Shown here piece after piece: positions 25,044-33,419 of a stretch of 64,000 nucleotides of DNA. A model generated the notes under the pieces. That model made no database searches. It had not been told where the DNA came from and saw only the letters and a list, made by a program, of their open reading frames with translations. Origin of the DNA: Henriciella sp. Lineage in GTDB: Bacteria > Pseudomonadota > Alphaproteobacteria > Caulobacterales > Hyphomonadaceae. The first letter of the stretch is position 1. The number at the start of each line of letters is the position of its first letter. The position numbers were made by a program, and so were the translations under genes. Location of the stretch: contig JALUWJ010000075.1 of the NCBI GenBank assembly GCA_027019605.1, positions 19,778 through 83,777 on the forward strand, read 5' to 3'.

Positions 25044-25492
25044 AGCTCCTGATACCTCCTCCCTTAATAGGGCTCCTGACAGCCGGAGCGATGTGGGGCG
25101 TCGCCAGAAATGCGTCCAGTTTTCAAGTTGAGCAACCGCTAATCCAGCTCCTCTCATTAGGGATTATTGCACTTGGAATAGGCATAGAACTTGTTTGCGT
25201 CTTCCAGTTTTTTCGGGCGAGAACCACCGTCAATCCGCTGAGTCCGGATCAGGCGAGCAGTCTCGTTATAACAGGGTTTTATCGATATACTCGCAACCCA
25301 ATGTACCTGGGATTGCTGATTTTGTTGCTCGGGTGGGGGCTAAGACTTTCGAACCCACTGGCGTTGCTACCAATTCTACTATTTGTTGCCTACATGACAG
25401 TGTTTCAGATTAAACCTGAGGAAGAAGCCTTAAAGCGCAAGTTTGGCGATCCGTACTTAGAGTATTGCGCACGAGTGCGCAGATGGCTGTAG
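25040..25492 (+). CDS. Isoprenylcysteine carboxyl methyltransferase-family membrane protein
   Basis: A 150-aa protein with about four membrane helices. The C-terminal half contains G-F-Y-R-Y-T-R-N-P-M-Y-L-G-L and E-E-x-x-L-x-x-x-F-G-x-x-Y-x-x-Y, the hallmark of ICMT/PEMT-like integral membrane methyltransferases. The bacterial substrate is usually unknown. ATG 25040 overlaps the rhodanese stop (ATGA), which is a better start than the upstream ATG at 24998. Co-transcription with sulfur genes could mean thiol methylation, but that is only inference. Confidence 0.85.
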   Translation: MKLLIPPPLIGLLTAGAMWGVARNASSFQVEQPLIQLLSLGIIALGIGIELVCVFQFFRARTTVNPLSPDQASSLVITGFYRYTRNPMYLGLLILLLGWGLRLSNPLALLPILLFVAYMTVFQIKPEEEALKRKFGDPYLEYCARVRRWL

Positions 25493-25502
25493 AAATTTTT
25501 CG

Positions 25503-26324
25503 TCACTTAACCGGATACTTAAGCGACCAAGAAAGACTATCCGTGGTTGCGTCTTGCTGGTCGGATAGACCGATTTTCATATCGATATGGCCGTCCTGAG
25601 GCTCGCTTGTATAGGTGCCAAAAATCCGATCCCACAGCGATAAACAAAACCCGAAATTGGTATCGTGTTCATGACTGTGAACCGAATGGTGAACCCGATG
25701 CATGTCTGGCGTGACGAGTATGGTCCTCAAGATACGGTCCAGCCATCGTGGAAGAGCGAGGTTTGCGTGATTGAACATCGCGCTGGCGTTTAAAACGACC
25801 TCAAACAAAATGACCGCTATCACGCTTGGTCCCAGCAAGAATACCAATACCAGCTTGTAAAGCGAAGAGGCGGCAATCTCGATTGGATGAAACCGCAACG
25901 CGCTGGAGGCGTCTAAATCGCGATCAGCATGATGAACGCGATGAAATCGCCAAAAAAGTGGAACCTTGTGACTAATTAGGTGTTGGAACCAAATCGCCAA
26001 ATCGAGCGCGGCGATCGCGAGTAGAACTGACACGACGAGCGGAAGTTCAATGTAATGGAGCAAACCCCAGCCGAGCTCTAAACTCAAACTGGCTGCTGCC
26101 GTCATCGCAAGGAGCGGAGCTGCGAGTGCTAACACCCGAACCAGCATTGTAGCGATTACCAACAGCGACGCATTGGTTGTCCAACGCTTCAATCGTGATT
26201 GAATACGTCGTCTGCGAGGGATCGCCGCCTCAAGCGTGGAAAAAAATAGAAAAGCGGCGGCAAAAATGCTGAGCCGAAATGTGGATTCTGTCATCCCCAA
26301 AATTGTATTTACATCACTTGCCAT
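25503..26324 (-). CDS. Fatty acid hydroxylase / sterol desaturase family protein
   Basis: A 273-aa membrane di-iron oxygenase-type protein. Four or so helices carry the His boxes H-L-I-S-H (near 112), H-R-V-H-H-A-D-R (near 129), H-R-V-H-H-S-V-H-S-H-E-H-D (near 212) and a downstream D-x-x-F-G-T-Y segment. The His clusters match the fatty acid hydroxylase superfamily, which hydroxylates lipids or sterols with O2; the substrate is not predictable. It is convergent with the ICMT-like gene and overlaps the upstream rhodanese gene by about 11 bp on the same strand. Confidence 0.88.
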   Translation of the reverse strand: MASDVNTILGMTESTFRLSIFAAAFLFFSTLEAAIPRRRRIQSRLKRWTTNASLLVIATMLVRVLALAAPLLAMTAAASLSLELGWGLLHYIELPLVVSVLLAIAALDLAIWFQHLISHKVPLFWRFHRVHHADRDLDASSALRFHPIEIAASSLYKLVLVFLLGPSVIAVILFEVVLNASAMFNHANLALPRWLDRILRTILVTPDMHRVHHSVHSHEHDTNFGFCLSLWDRIFGTYTSEPQDGHIDMKIGLSDQQDATTDSLSWSLKYPVK

Positions 26325-26877
26325 CAGGTCCTACCGGTAGCCTAGAAATGAACTCGGGGTGGCTAAGCAATTTGCCCCAAGATCGATCAAAAGGGTGCAC
26401 AAATTGCGTTGGTCCGATCTCGTTGTTAAGCAGACGGCCTTCATTATGCCATCTGAATATTCCGCCGCTGAGATTATAGATCTCTTCAGCGCCTACGTCT
26501 TTCAGAGCAGTACGAGAGCGGTCGGCAAGTTTGGACGAGCGAACGCCCACCGAGCAATAAAAAACAATATGTTTCCCGCGAGCTAATGCTACCAATTGGT
26601 CGATAACCTCTTCTGATTTGGCTCTTGGAGAAATCCGAACTGCATTGGGTAGGCGCGAAACAGCAAACTCTTTTTCCGACCGGACGTCAACCAGGATAAC
26701 GTTTTCACTGCCAGTGAGAATTGCCGCCAAATCAGAGCTGCTAATATGACCAATATTGGGAAACGCCTTTTGCAGTGACGCATCAATGGATGCGAGGCGG
26801 TTCGGGTCGGCGAAAGACAAGCCAGAAAAGCTTGTGAAGCTCAGCATAATATACAGGGCGAACAATCGTATTGACAT
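26314..26877 (-). CDS. Exported rhodanese-like protein
   Basis: A 187-aa protein with a signal peptide (about 1-21, S-F-S-G-L-S-F-A|D). The rhodanese domain shows V-I-L-V-D-V-R-S-E-K-E-F near 66 and the active loop C-S-V-G-V-R-S-S near 108. The segment S-G-G-I-F-R-W-H-N follows, typical of the family. The start at 26877 gives a proper signal peptide; the longer frame to 26928 adds 17 polar residues. It is probably co-transcribed with the sterol desaturase-family gene. Confidence 0.82.
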   Translation of the reverse strand: MSIRLFALYIMLSFTSFSGLSFADPNRLASIDASLQKAFPNIGHISSSDLAAILTGSENVILVDVRSEKEFAVSRLPNAVRISPRAKSEEVIDQLVALARGKHIVFYCSVGVRSSKLADRSRTALKDVGAEEIYNLSGGIFRWHNEGRLLNNEIGPTQFVHPFDRSWGKLLSHPEFISRLPVGPDGK

Positions 26878-26934
26878 AGGACGTCCATTCTCACACCTCA
26901 CGCCTTGTTCAAACAGTGATCGAGTCACACAACG

Positions 26935-27297
26935 CTACTTGAACTTTATCTGACCTGCACGATGAAAAATCTGAAGATTCAAGAATAACGCTTTCACGAT
27001 TGGCAGCAAAACGAAAATCAACAACCCTGTCAGCGCAACCAACAAAGCGTATCCAAACAGTTTGGCACCGAGAGAAAGCTCAGCAATCGATAGGACGACC
27101 GCAAAAGGCATTGTGAGGATCAGCAATGCAAAGCCAACAAAGTAGGCAGGTCCATCTGCCGTATCGGCGATGGAAAAGTCCTGCCCGCAGACTTCACACT
27201 GATCCCTAAATTGCATTCGGCGCTCGAAGACTTTGCCCTCATTGCAAACGCCGCACTTAAGGCGAAGCGCTGCTGTGACAGGTTTTGAATACGACAT
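26935..27297 (-). CDS. DUF983 family membrane protein
   Basis: A 120-aa protein with an N-terminal zinc-ribbon-like part (C-G-V-C near 17 and C-E-V-C near 36) followed by two membrane helices (about 50-72 and 80-103). The spacing, G-P-A-Y-F-V and the hydrophobic pair match DUF983. Its function is unknown; members often sit near respiratory genes. Here it lies between a rhodanese and a peroxiredoxin gene. Confidence 0.82.
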   Translation of the reverse strand: MSYSKPVTAALRLKCGVCNEGKVFERRMQFRDQCEVCGQDFSIADTADGPAYFVGFALLILTMPFAVVLSIAELSLGAKLFGYALLVALTGLLIFVLLPIVKALFLNLQIFHRAGQIKFK

Positions 27298-27352
27298 GGC
27301 TCTGTCCTTTTGCCAAGCCAGCCGAATACGGACTGACTTGGCTCGGTTTGGG

Positions 27353-27982
27353 TTAGCTTATTTCTGTGAATCTCAAATACGAGCGTACCTCATCCCATCC
27401 TTGCGGGAATTTGGACCGTGCCTGCTCATTCGTGACTGAAGGTGGGATGATGACCTTGCCGCCTGGCATCCAATCCGCAGGGGTCGCAATGCCATGCTTG
27501 TCACCCGTTTGAAGCGCATCGATTACACGAAGGATTTCATCAAAGTTTCGACCAACACTCATGGGATAAGTCATGGTGAGGCGGATTTTCTTATTCGGGT
27601 CGATGATGAAGACCGAACGAACCGCGGCTGTTTCGCTCTCGCCTGGATGGATCATGTCATAGAGTTCGGCCACTTTGTGATCAGTATCAGCGACGATCGG
27701 GAAAGCCAGATCGGTATTCTGCGTGTCATTCACATCATCAATCCACTTGATGTGCTCTTCAACGGTATCGGTGGAGAGACCGAGTGGCTTGGTGTTGCGG
27801 TTGACAAATTCCTGAGAAAGCTGCGCTGTGCGCCCCATTTCTGTGGTGCAGACCGGGGTGAAGTCAGCTGGATGGCTGAAGAAGAAGACCCAGCTGTCGC
27901 CGATCCAATCATGGAAGGAAATCTCGCCCTTAGTGGTCGGGATGGTGAAGTTTGGGGCGGTATCGCCGATTCTGAGAGACAT
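27353..27982 (-). CDS. 1-Cys peroxiredoxin (Prx6/AhpC-TSA)
   Basis: Thiol peroxidase, 209 aa. The peroxidatic Cys lies in F-F-S-H-P-A-D-F-T-P-V-C-T-T-E (about residues 36-50). No second Cys occurs, so this is a 1-Cys enzyme. C-terminal P-A-D-W-x-P-G-G-K-V-I and S-Y-L-R-F-T are typical of the Prx6 group. It lies downstream of the bd oxidase genes on the same strand, and a paralogue is encoded at 36399-37055. Confidence 0.92.
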   Translation of the reverse strand: MSLRIGDTAPNFTIPTTKGEISFHDWIGDSWVFFFSHPADFTPVCTTEMGRTAQLSQEFVNRNTKPLGLSTDTVEEHIKWIDDVNDTQNTDLAFPIVADTDHKVAELYDMIHPGESETAAVRSVFIIDPNKKIRLTMTYPMSVGRNFDEILRVIDALQTGDKHGIATPADWMPGGKVIIPPSVTNEQARSKFPQGWDEVRSYLRFTEIS

Positions 27983-28027
27983 GGTTTGTCCTTTCTGGGA
28001 GGTATGAGAATGTTGATTGGAAATGGG

Positions 28028-28121
28028 TTAGTGTCTGAGCCACAGCATGATCAGGGGAACCCAGATCAAGGAGGTGGTGATCAGGCCTTTGATGCTCTGA
28101 TATGCGATCCAGACCCAGAAA
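28028..28121 (-). pseudogene. Possible remnant of a one-helix membrane peptide after cydAB
   Basis: Minus-strand frame reading about 30 residues of good membrane-helix sequence (L-F-W-V-W-I-A-Y-Q-S-I-K-G-L then L-I-W-V-P-L-I-M-L-W-L-R-H) up to a stop at 28028-28030. An AAAAGGAG ribosome-site-like stretch precedes it, but no usable start codon follows, and an in-frame TAA lies just upstream. It may be a degraded small oxidase-linked membrane peptide, or chance. The region 27983-28199 holds nothing else I can support. Confidence 0.25.
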
Positions 28122-28199
28122 AGCTCCTTTTACGAGCGCTCAGGGTTTTTAGGGCCAGGCGCGGGGACCAATTGGAAAGCGTTTGCATATGTCCTCCTC

Positions 28200-28328
28200 C
28201 TAAAGCACCAGCTTGATGAGACCGCCGACGATCAGGATGACGGCGACGCCGAGTGCCCAGAGACCAACGAACCAGGCGATCTCTTTCAGACCGGTCTTCT
28301 TGATGGGGGTACGGAGTTCTTCACGCAT
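28200..28328 (-). CDS. DUF2474-type small membrane protein of bd oxidase operon
   Basis: A 42-aa protein: a basic N-terminus (M-R-E-E-L-R-T-P-I-K-K-T-G) then one membrane helix (W-F-V-G-L-W-A-L-G-V-A-V-I-L-I-V-G-G-L-I). Such DUF2474 peptides are usually the third gene of cyanide-insensitive-type bd oxidase operons and are thought of as CydX-like accessory subunits. The ATG overlaps the cydB stop (ATGA), confirming coupled translation. It is too short for most ORF callers. Confidence 0.75.
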   Translation of the reverse strand: MREELRTPIKKTGLKEIAWFVGLWALGVAVILIVGGLIKLVL

Positions 28329-29329
28329 CAGTGATACCCCGCATCCGGATCGACTTTCCCGCGAAACACCCAATAGGTGAAAACGGTATAGCCAATAATG
28401 ATAGGAAGAAGGATCAGCGCACCGACGAGCATAAATAGTAGGCTCGAATCTGGTGCTGCCGCCTCCTGAATGGTGATCGCGCGCGGCACAATGTAAGGCG
28501 AAATGCCGATGCCGAGACCTGCAAAGCAGAGCGCGAATAGTCCGATCGAAGTCGGGAAAGCGACTTGATCCTTTTTCGTAATAAGTCCCCAACCGAGGAT
28601 AGCAGCAAGGATTGCCGTCAAAGTTGGAACGGGCAGCACAAACATCAATTGCGGGAACGTAAACCATCGTTCCGCGATCTCGGGCGAAAGAAGCGGCGTC
28701 CAAAGACTGACAATTCCCACAAAACCGAGCGTCGCAAGCGCAGAAAGTTTTGCGTAGCGATAGGCGGTATCGCGCAGTTCACCTTCGGTTTTCATAATGA
28801 GCCAAGTTGTCCCAAGCAGAGCATAGCCTGCCACGAGCGCAACGCCGCAGGTCACGGTGAACGGGGTAAACCAATCCCACCAGCCGCCGCCATAAGCGCG
28901 GCCATCAACTTCAATGCCTTGGACGAAGGCTCCAAGCACGATGCCTTGGCAGAACGTCGCGATCAGAGAGCCGTAAAAGAATGACTGGTCCCAGATCTTT
29001 TCATGAGCTTTGTCGCGCCAGCGATATTCAAAAGCGACGCCGCGGAAGACCAGTGCCAGGATCATGATAATGAAAGGCGCGTAAAGCGCGGGCATCACCA
29101 CTGCATAGGCGAGCGGGAAGGCCGCCATCAGGCCGCCGCCGCCAAGCACGAGCCAGGTTTCATTTCCATCCCAAACCGGGGCGACCGAGTTCATAGCGAC
29201 ATCACGGTCGCTGTCAGATTTCAAGAACGGAAAAACAATCCCGATCCCAAGGTCAAAACCATCGAGCACGACATAGATGAAGATGGAAAGGGCGAGTAGA
29301 CCAGCCCAAACTGTAGGAAGATCAAACAT
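28328..29329 (-). CDS. cydB: Cytochrome bd-type quinol oxidase subunit II
   Basis: A 333-aa polytopic subunit. The N-terminus L-D-G-F-D-L-G-I-G (about 24-32) and the N-S-V-A-P-V-W-D-G-N-E-T-W-L-V segment (about 47-61) are diagnostic for CydB/CioB. It pairs with CydA to reduce O2 with quinol electrons. It follows cydA by 12 bp and overlaps the DUF2474 gene. In this context it could dispose of electrons from the hydrogenase and SQR on the same element. Confidence 0.95.
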   Translation of the reverse strand: MFDLPTVWAGLLALSIFIYVVLDGFDLGIGIVFPFLKSDSDRDVAMNSVAPVWDGNETWLVLGGGGLMAAFPLAYAVVMPALYAPFIIMILALVFRGVAFEYRWRDKAHEKIWDQSFFYGSLIATFCQGIVLGAFVQGIEVDGRAYGGGWWDWFTPFTVTCGVALVAGYALLGTTWLIMKTEGELRDTAYRYAKLSALATLGFVGIVSLWTPLLSPEIAERWFTFPQLMFVLPVPTLTAILAAILGWGLITKKDQVAFPTSIGLFALCFAGLGIGISPYIVPRAITIQEAAAPDSSLLFMLVGALILLPIIIGYTVFTYWVFRGKVDPDAGYH

Positions 29330-29341
29330 TGAAACCGTCTC

Positions 29342-30748
29342 CTATTCAGCGGGCAGAACGTCAGGACGCTGGGCAGCAAGCTGCGTCGTCCCGGCTGTGC
29401 GCGTTGGTGTTTCTGGAAGTGGTCGAACCTCACCAGGTTCTTTGTTCATCATCTTCAGGATGTAGAGCGTGCCTGCGCCAAACAGGGCGAAATAGACTAC
29501 GATGAAAGCGATTAGGGACGCTGCGACGGCAGGCGCTTCGACCGGCGCAATTGAGTCAGACGTCATCAAATGTCCGTATACCGTATAGGGCTGGCGTCCG
29601 ACCTCTGTCGTGATCCAGCCCGCAAGCACGGCGACAAAGCCAGAGGGTCCCATCAGCATGGCGGCGCGATGGAAGAGTGGCGCATCATAAAGCTTGCGGC
29701 GCCAGCGCAAGAATAAGCTGACAAAGCCGACCAACACCATGAGCATCCCGATGCCGACCATGATCCGGAAGCTCCAGAAGACGATTGGGACAGGTGGCTG
29801 CAGCTCGTCGGGCACGGTGTCGAGCCCCTTCATCGGTGCATTGAGATCGTGCTTGATGATCAGCGATGAAAGCTTGGGGATACCCACAGCATAGTCGAGA
29901 CGCTGTTCTTCTTCATTTGGAATTCCAAACAGATAGAGCGGCGCGCCTTCCGGATAGCTCTCATAATGACCTTCCATGGCCATGACTTTGACCGGTTGGT
30001 GCTCATAGGTGTTGATACCGTGGAAGTCGCCAGCAACGACTTGCAACGGCGCGACGATTGCGGCCATCCACATTGCCATGGAGAACATCTTGCGCGCTTC
30101 AGGATTCTGACGGTTACGGAGCAGATGTAGCGCACCGACCGCACCGACCACGAAGGCGGTCGTGAGATAAGCGGCGAGAACCATGTGCACGAGGCGGTAG
30201 GGGAAGGACGGATTGAATATGATCTCCATCCAATTTTCCGGCACAAACTGGCCCACCTCATTGATGCCAAAACCGGCCGGTGTCTGCATCCAGCTATTCA
30301 CTGACAGAATCCAGGTCGCTGACAAAAGCGTGCCGAACGCGACCATGATGGTGGAGACGAAGTGCAGCGTGTTGGAAACGCGCCCGAGGCCGAACAGCAT
30401 GACGCCCAGGAATCCGGCTTCTAGGAAGAAAGCGGTTAGAACTTCATAGGCCATGAGCGGCCCGATCACAGGCCCCGCTTTGTCTGAGAACACGCTCCAA
30501 TTGGTCCCGAACTGGTAGGACATGACGATTCCTGACACCACGCCCATGCCGAAGGCGACCGCGAAGATTTTCCGCCAGTATTTGAACAGGCGCAGATAAA
30601 CCGGATTTTCAGTTTTGAGCCAAAGACCCTCGAGCACCATGAGATAGGAGGCAAGGCCAATAGAAAAAGCCGGAAATATAATATGAAAGCTGACCGTGAA
30701 CGCAAACTGGATGCGCGCCAGGAGGACAGCGTCGAGTGCTTCAAACAT
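29342..30748 (-). CDS. cydA: Cytochrome bd-type quinol oxidase subunit I, cyanide-insensitive type
   Basis: A 468-aa haem subunit with about nine helices. Visible are R-I-Q-F-A-F-T-V-S-F-H (haem ligand His near 22), V-S-G-I-V-M-S-Y-Q-F-G-T-N-W and G-W-I-T-T-E-V-G-R-Q-P-Y. The periplasmic quinol loop is short, as in the cyanide-insensitive (CioA) branch rather than E. coli CydA. bd oxidases are known to be resistant to sulfide and NO, which suits the sulfide genes nearby and the NsrR-like regulator encoded divergently. The intergenic 30749-30875 must hold both promoters. Confidence 0.95.
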   Translation of the reverse strand: MFEALDAVLLARIQFAFTVSFHIIFPAFSIGLASYLMVLEGLWLKTENPVYLRLFKYWRKIFAVAFGMGVVSGIVMSYQFGTNWSVFSDKAGPVIGPLMAYEVLTAFFLEAGFLGVMLFGLGRVSNTLHFVSTIMVAFGTLLSATWILSVNSWMQTPAGFGINEVGQFVPENWMEIIFNPSFPYRLVHMVLAAYLTTAFVVGAVGALHLLRNRQNPEARKMFSMAMWMAAIVAPLQVVAGDFHGINTYEHQPVKVMAMEGHYESYPEGAPLYLFGIPNEEEQRLDYAVGIPKLSSLIIKHDLNAPMKGLDTVPDELQPPVPIVFWSFRIMVGIGMLMVLVGFVSLFLRWRRKLYDAPLFHRAAMLMGPSGFVAVLAGWITTEVGRQPYTVYGHLMTSDSIAPVEAPAVAASLIAFIVVYFALFGAGTLYILKMMNKEPGEVRPLPETPTRTAGTTQLAAQRPDVLPAE

Positions 30749-30841
30749 GGGAATTTACCCTTTGAATTTGACCAGTGGGCCTAAAAGTGTCATTTGATTT
30801 ACTACTTATAATTTTAAGAGTTATCTTCGAGTACACTTTTT

Positions 30842-30853
30842 GTCGCATGCGAC
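30842..30853. promoter_or_regulatory. Perfect 12-bp palindrome in the cydA/rrf2 intergenic region
   Basis: GTCGCATGCGAC is a perfect dyad 22 bp before the TTG start of the Rrf2-type gene and about 95 bp from the cydA start. It could be the operator of the Rrf2 regulator for itself and cydAB. It does not clearly match the AAGATGCYTTTT-type NsrR consensus, so the assignment is tentative. Confidence 0.4.
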
Positions 30854-30875
30854 GCGCTGACTTGAGGAGATTGCA

Positions 30876-31352
30876 TTGAGACTGACCGCTTACACCAACT
30901 ATGCGCTGCGCACGCTGATGTTCTGCGCGCTTCACCCAGACCAACTGGTCCGCATGGAAGATGTGTCGGATGCTTACGGCATCTCGCGCGCGCATCTCTT
31001 GAAAGCCGCGCGCCAACTTGGGCAGCTGGGCTATCTGGAAAATGTCCGCGGACGTAGTGGCGGTGTCCGGCTTGGGCGTGGGCCAGAAGATATTGTGATC
31101 GGCGAAGTCGTCCGACATACCGAAGGTGATCTCGAATTGGTCGAGTGTTTTAATCCCGACAGCAATACCTGTCCCCTTATCGGGGTTTGCAAGCTGAGCG
31201 TCCTGTTTCGCGCGGGCCTTAAGGCCTTCTTCGCCGAACTCGACAAAGTCACGCTTGCCGACATGATTGCTGACGGCCCTGTGCTGATTGAGCGCCTGAT
31301 GGCCAATCAGGCAACTGCGCGTGCGATGAGCTCTGCGGCGGAAGGCGTATAG
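30876..31352 (+). CDS. Rrf2 family regulator, NsrR-like
   Basis: A 158-aa dimeric winged-helix repressor. The N-terminus M-R-L-T-x-Y-T-N-Y-A-L-R-T-L is typical of NsrR, and the cluster ligands appear as C-F-N-P-D-S-N-T-C-P-L-I-G-V-C (three Cys about residues 91-105), suited to a [4Fe-4S] or [2Fe-2S] NO sensor. It starts at TTG 30876 with GAGGAG 6 nt upstream. It is divergent from cydAB, so NO or redox control of the bd oxidase is likely. Confidence 0.88.
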   Translation: MRLTAYTNYALRTLMFCALHPDQLVRMEDVSDAYGISRAHLLKAARQLGQLGYLENVRGRSGGVRLGRGPEDIVIGEVVRHTEGDLELVECFNPDSNTCPLIGVCKLSVLFRAGLKAFFAELDKVTLADMIADGPVLIERLMANQATARAMSSAAEGV

Positions 31353-31457
31353 AGTTTTGATCGCTTGACGCAGCATTCTATACATCCGGTAAGCTGAACC
31401 TTCAGACCCTTTGCCGTTGATGCTCAAACGAAAGGCAGCGCATCTTGTCAGGGGCGG

Positions 31458-33281
31458 CTATCGGCTTCCTCCATTGGCGGGCTCTAATCCCGCATGCCGC
31501 AAAGACGGGCATGGATCGGTCCCAGGTTCGGTTGTTTTAGGCGTTCGGCTGAAGGCCATTTTTACGCATTCCTCATCGAGTTCGAGCATCGCCTCATACT
31601 GATTGAGGAACACTTCTCCGGTCAGTTCTTCTAGGAAATGGGCGCGTTCAAGGCGGTCCATAACTGGGCCCTTAACCTCTGAAAGATGCAGCAAAACCCC
31701 TGCATCGTCGAGGCGGTGATTTATGGATTCAAGGCTCTCCAGCGCGCTCGCATCGATGTGGTTTACGGCTGGGCACATGAGAATGAGGTGCTTCATATCC
31801 GGGCGGTTCGACAGCATGCAATAGACGGTATCTTCAAGGAACCGCGCGTTGGCAAAATAGAGGCTCTCATCGATGCGGACGGTCAGCACTGAGTCAGAAA
31901 TCACTACTGAGTGGCGGTTCACATTGCGAAAATGGTGCGTGCCAGGTAACTGGCCGACGAGCGCGAAGTGGGGGCGGCTTGTATTGTAAAGATGCAATAA
32001 GAGCGACAGGACAACGCCGGTGGTAACGCCGAGTTCCACGCCGAAAAAGAGCGTCACGAAGATCGTGGCGGCCATAGCGGCAAAATCGGACTTAGAATAC
32101 TTCCAGACTTTGATGACTTCTGGAATGTCGACCAGCGAGAGCACAGCGACAATGATCGTCGCAGCGAGCACTGCTTGCGGGAGAAAGAAAAGGAACGGCG
32201 TTAGAAATACTGTCGCAAGCGCGATACCCACGGCTGTATATGCGCCAGCAGCAGGTGTTTCGGCGCCAGCGTCAAAATTCACGGCCGACCGAGCGAGACC
32301 GCCTGTTACTGGATAACCAGAGGAGACGCCCGCTGAAAAGCTTGCAGCCCCAAGGCCGATCAGTTCCTGGTTAGGATCGATACGGGCCCGGTTTTTCGCC
32401 GCCAACGTCTGACCTACAGAGACGGATTCAACAAAGCCAATCAAGCTGATCAGGGCCGCCGAGCCGAGGAGTTGCATCCAGATGTCCGCGTTGAAGGTCG
32501 GAACGCCGATAGCGGGCAGGCTTTGCGGCACATCGCCGAGGATTTTGACGCCGCGCTCGTCGAGGCCCATGCCCGCAACCACGAGAATACCGGTGATCAC
32601 GGCAAATACTGGGCCCGATCGCGCAATGATGGTGGCTGCTTTCTCGCCCAATCCGATCGCCTTGAGGAGCGGTTTGAATTGCTTGCGAACCCAAAATAGG
32701 AAGATCAGAGACGCCCCGCCGATGTAAAGCGTCGGCAGATTGGTTTCTGGGAGTTTCTCGCCCAACGAAACAACGATTTCAAAGAGGTTATGTCCGCCCG
32801 CATCCACGCCAAGGATATGCTTCATCTGAGATGCGGCGATAATGATGCCCGACGCTGTGATGAAGGCTGAGACAACCGGGTGGCTTAGGAAGTTTGCGAG
32901 AAAGCCCATACGAAATAGGCCCATCACCAGCAGAATGAGCCCGGATAGTAGTGCCAATATCAGAGCGGCTTGAATGTATTCGGCGCTGCCTTGGGCAGCG
33001 ATCTTACCCGCCGCCGCCGCTGTCATCAGAGACAAAATTGCGACCGGACCAACTGCAAGCTGACGGCTTGAGCCGAAGATTGCGTAAACCAGCAAGGGAA
33101 GGATCGAAGCATAAAGTCCAATCTCTGGCGGTAGACCTGCGAGCAACGCATAAGCAAGTGATTGCGGGATCAGCATGATCGTCACAATCACCGCTGCAAC
33201 CATGTCGTTGACGAAGGTCTCGCCTCTATATCTTCGTCCCCAATCGAGGATCGGGAAGTATCTTTCAAAACGTCCGAGCAT
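31458..33281 (-). CDS. SulP family anion permease with STAS domain
   Basis: A 607-aa transporter with about 12-14 membrane helices (N-D-x-x-A-A-V-I-V-T-I-M-L-I-P-Q-S-L-A-Y-A-L-L-A-G-L-P-P-E-I-G-L-Y near residue 40) and a C-terminal cytoplasmic STAS domain (about 470-580, C-P-A-V-N-H-I-D-A-S-A-L). SulP proteins move sulfate, bicarbonate or other anions. On this element it could export sulfate made from sulfide oxidation or import it; direction is inference. Start 33281 is set at M-L-G-R-F-E-R-Y-F-P; an upstream 32-codon extension looks spurious. Confidence 0.9.
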   Translation of the reverse strand: MLGRFERYFPILDWGRRYRGETFVNDMVAAVIVTIMLIPQSLAYALLAGLPPEIGLYASILPLLVYAIFGSSRQLAVGPVAILSLMTAAAAGKIAAQGSAEYIQAALILALLSGLILLVMGLFRMGFLANFLSHPVVSAFITASGIIIAASQMKHILGVDAGGHNLFEIVVSLGEKLPETNLPTLYIGGASLIFLFWVRKQFKPLLKAIGLGEKAATIIARSGPVFAVITGILVVAGMGLDERGVKILGDVPQSLPAIGVPTFNADIWMQLLGSAALISLIGFVESVSVGQTLAAKNRARIDPNQELIGLGAASFSAGVSSGYPVTGGLARSAVNFDAGAETPAAGAYTAVGIALATVFLTPFLFFLPQAVLAATIIVAVLSLVDIPEVIKVWKYSKSDFAAMAATIFVTLFFGVELGVTTGVVLSLLLHLYNTSRPHFALVGQLPGTHHFRNVNRHSVVISDSVLTVRIDESLYFANARFLEDTVYCMLSNRPDMKHLILMCPAVNHIDASALESLESINHRLDDAGVLLHLSEVKGPVMDRLERAHFLEELTGEVFLNQYEAMLELDEECVKMAFSRTPKTTEPGTDPCPSLRHAGLEPANGGSR

Positions 33282-33419
33282 GGGTTGCAACTTCCTGGGT
33301 TTGATCGTGTTATGAGTGACCAGCCCCGCGGATGCCGGCTTGGTGGGGGGACGCACGCGTCCGCGGGGCTGGTCCATCGAGCGCTAAGCGCCCGACTGTT
33401 TACGCGTTACTTTTCATGT

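Noticed and set aside
27494..28216. 240-aa plus-strand frame over the peroxiredoxin region
   Set aside because: It lies antisense to a well-conserved peroxiredoxin and shows no family features.
28565..29299. Plus-strand frames antisense to cydB
   Set aside because: Highly charged, repetitive shadow translations of a membrane protein gene.
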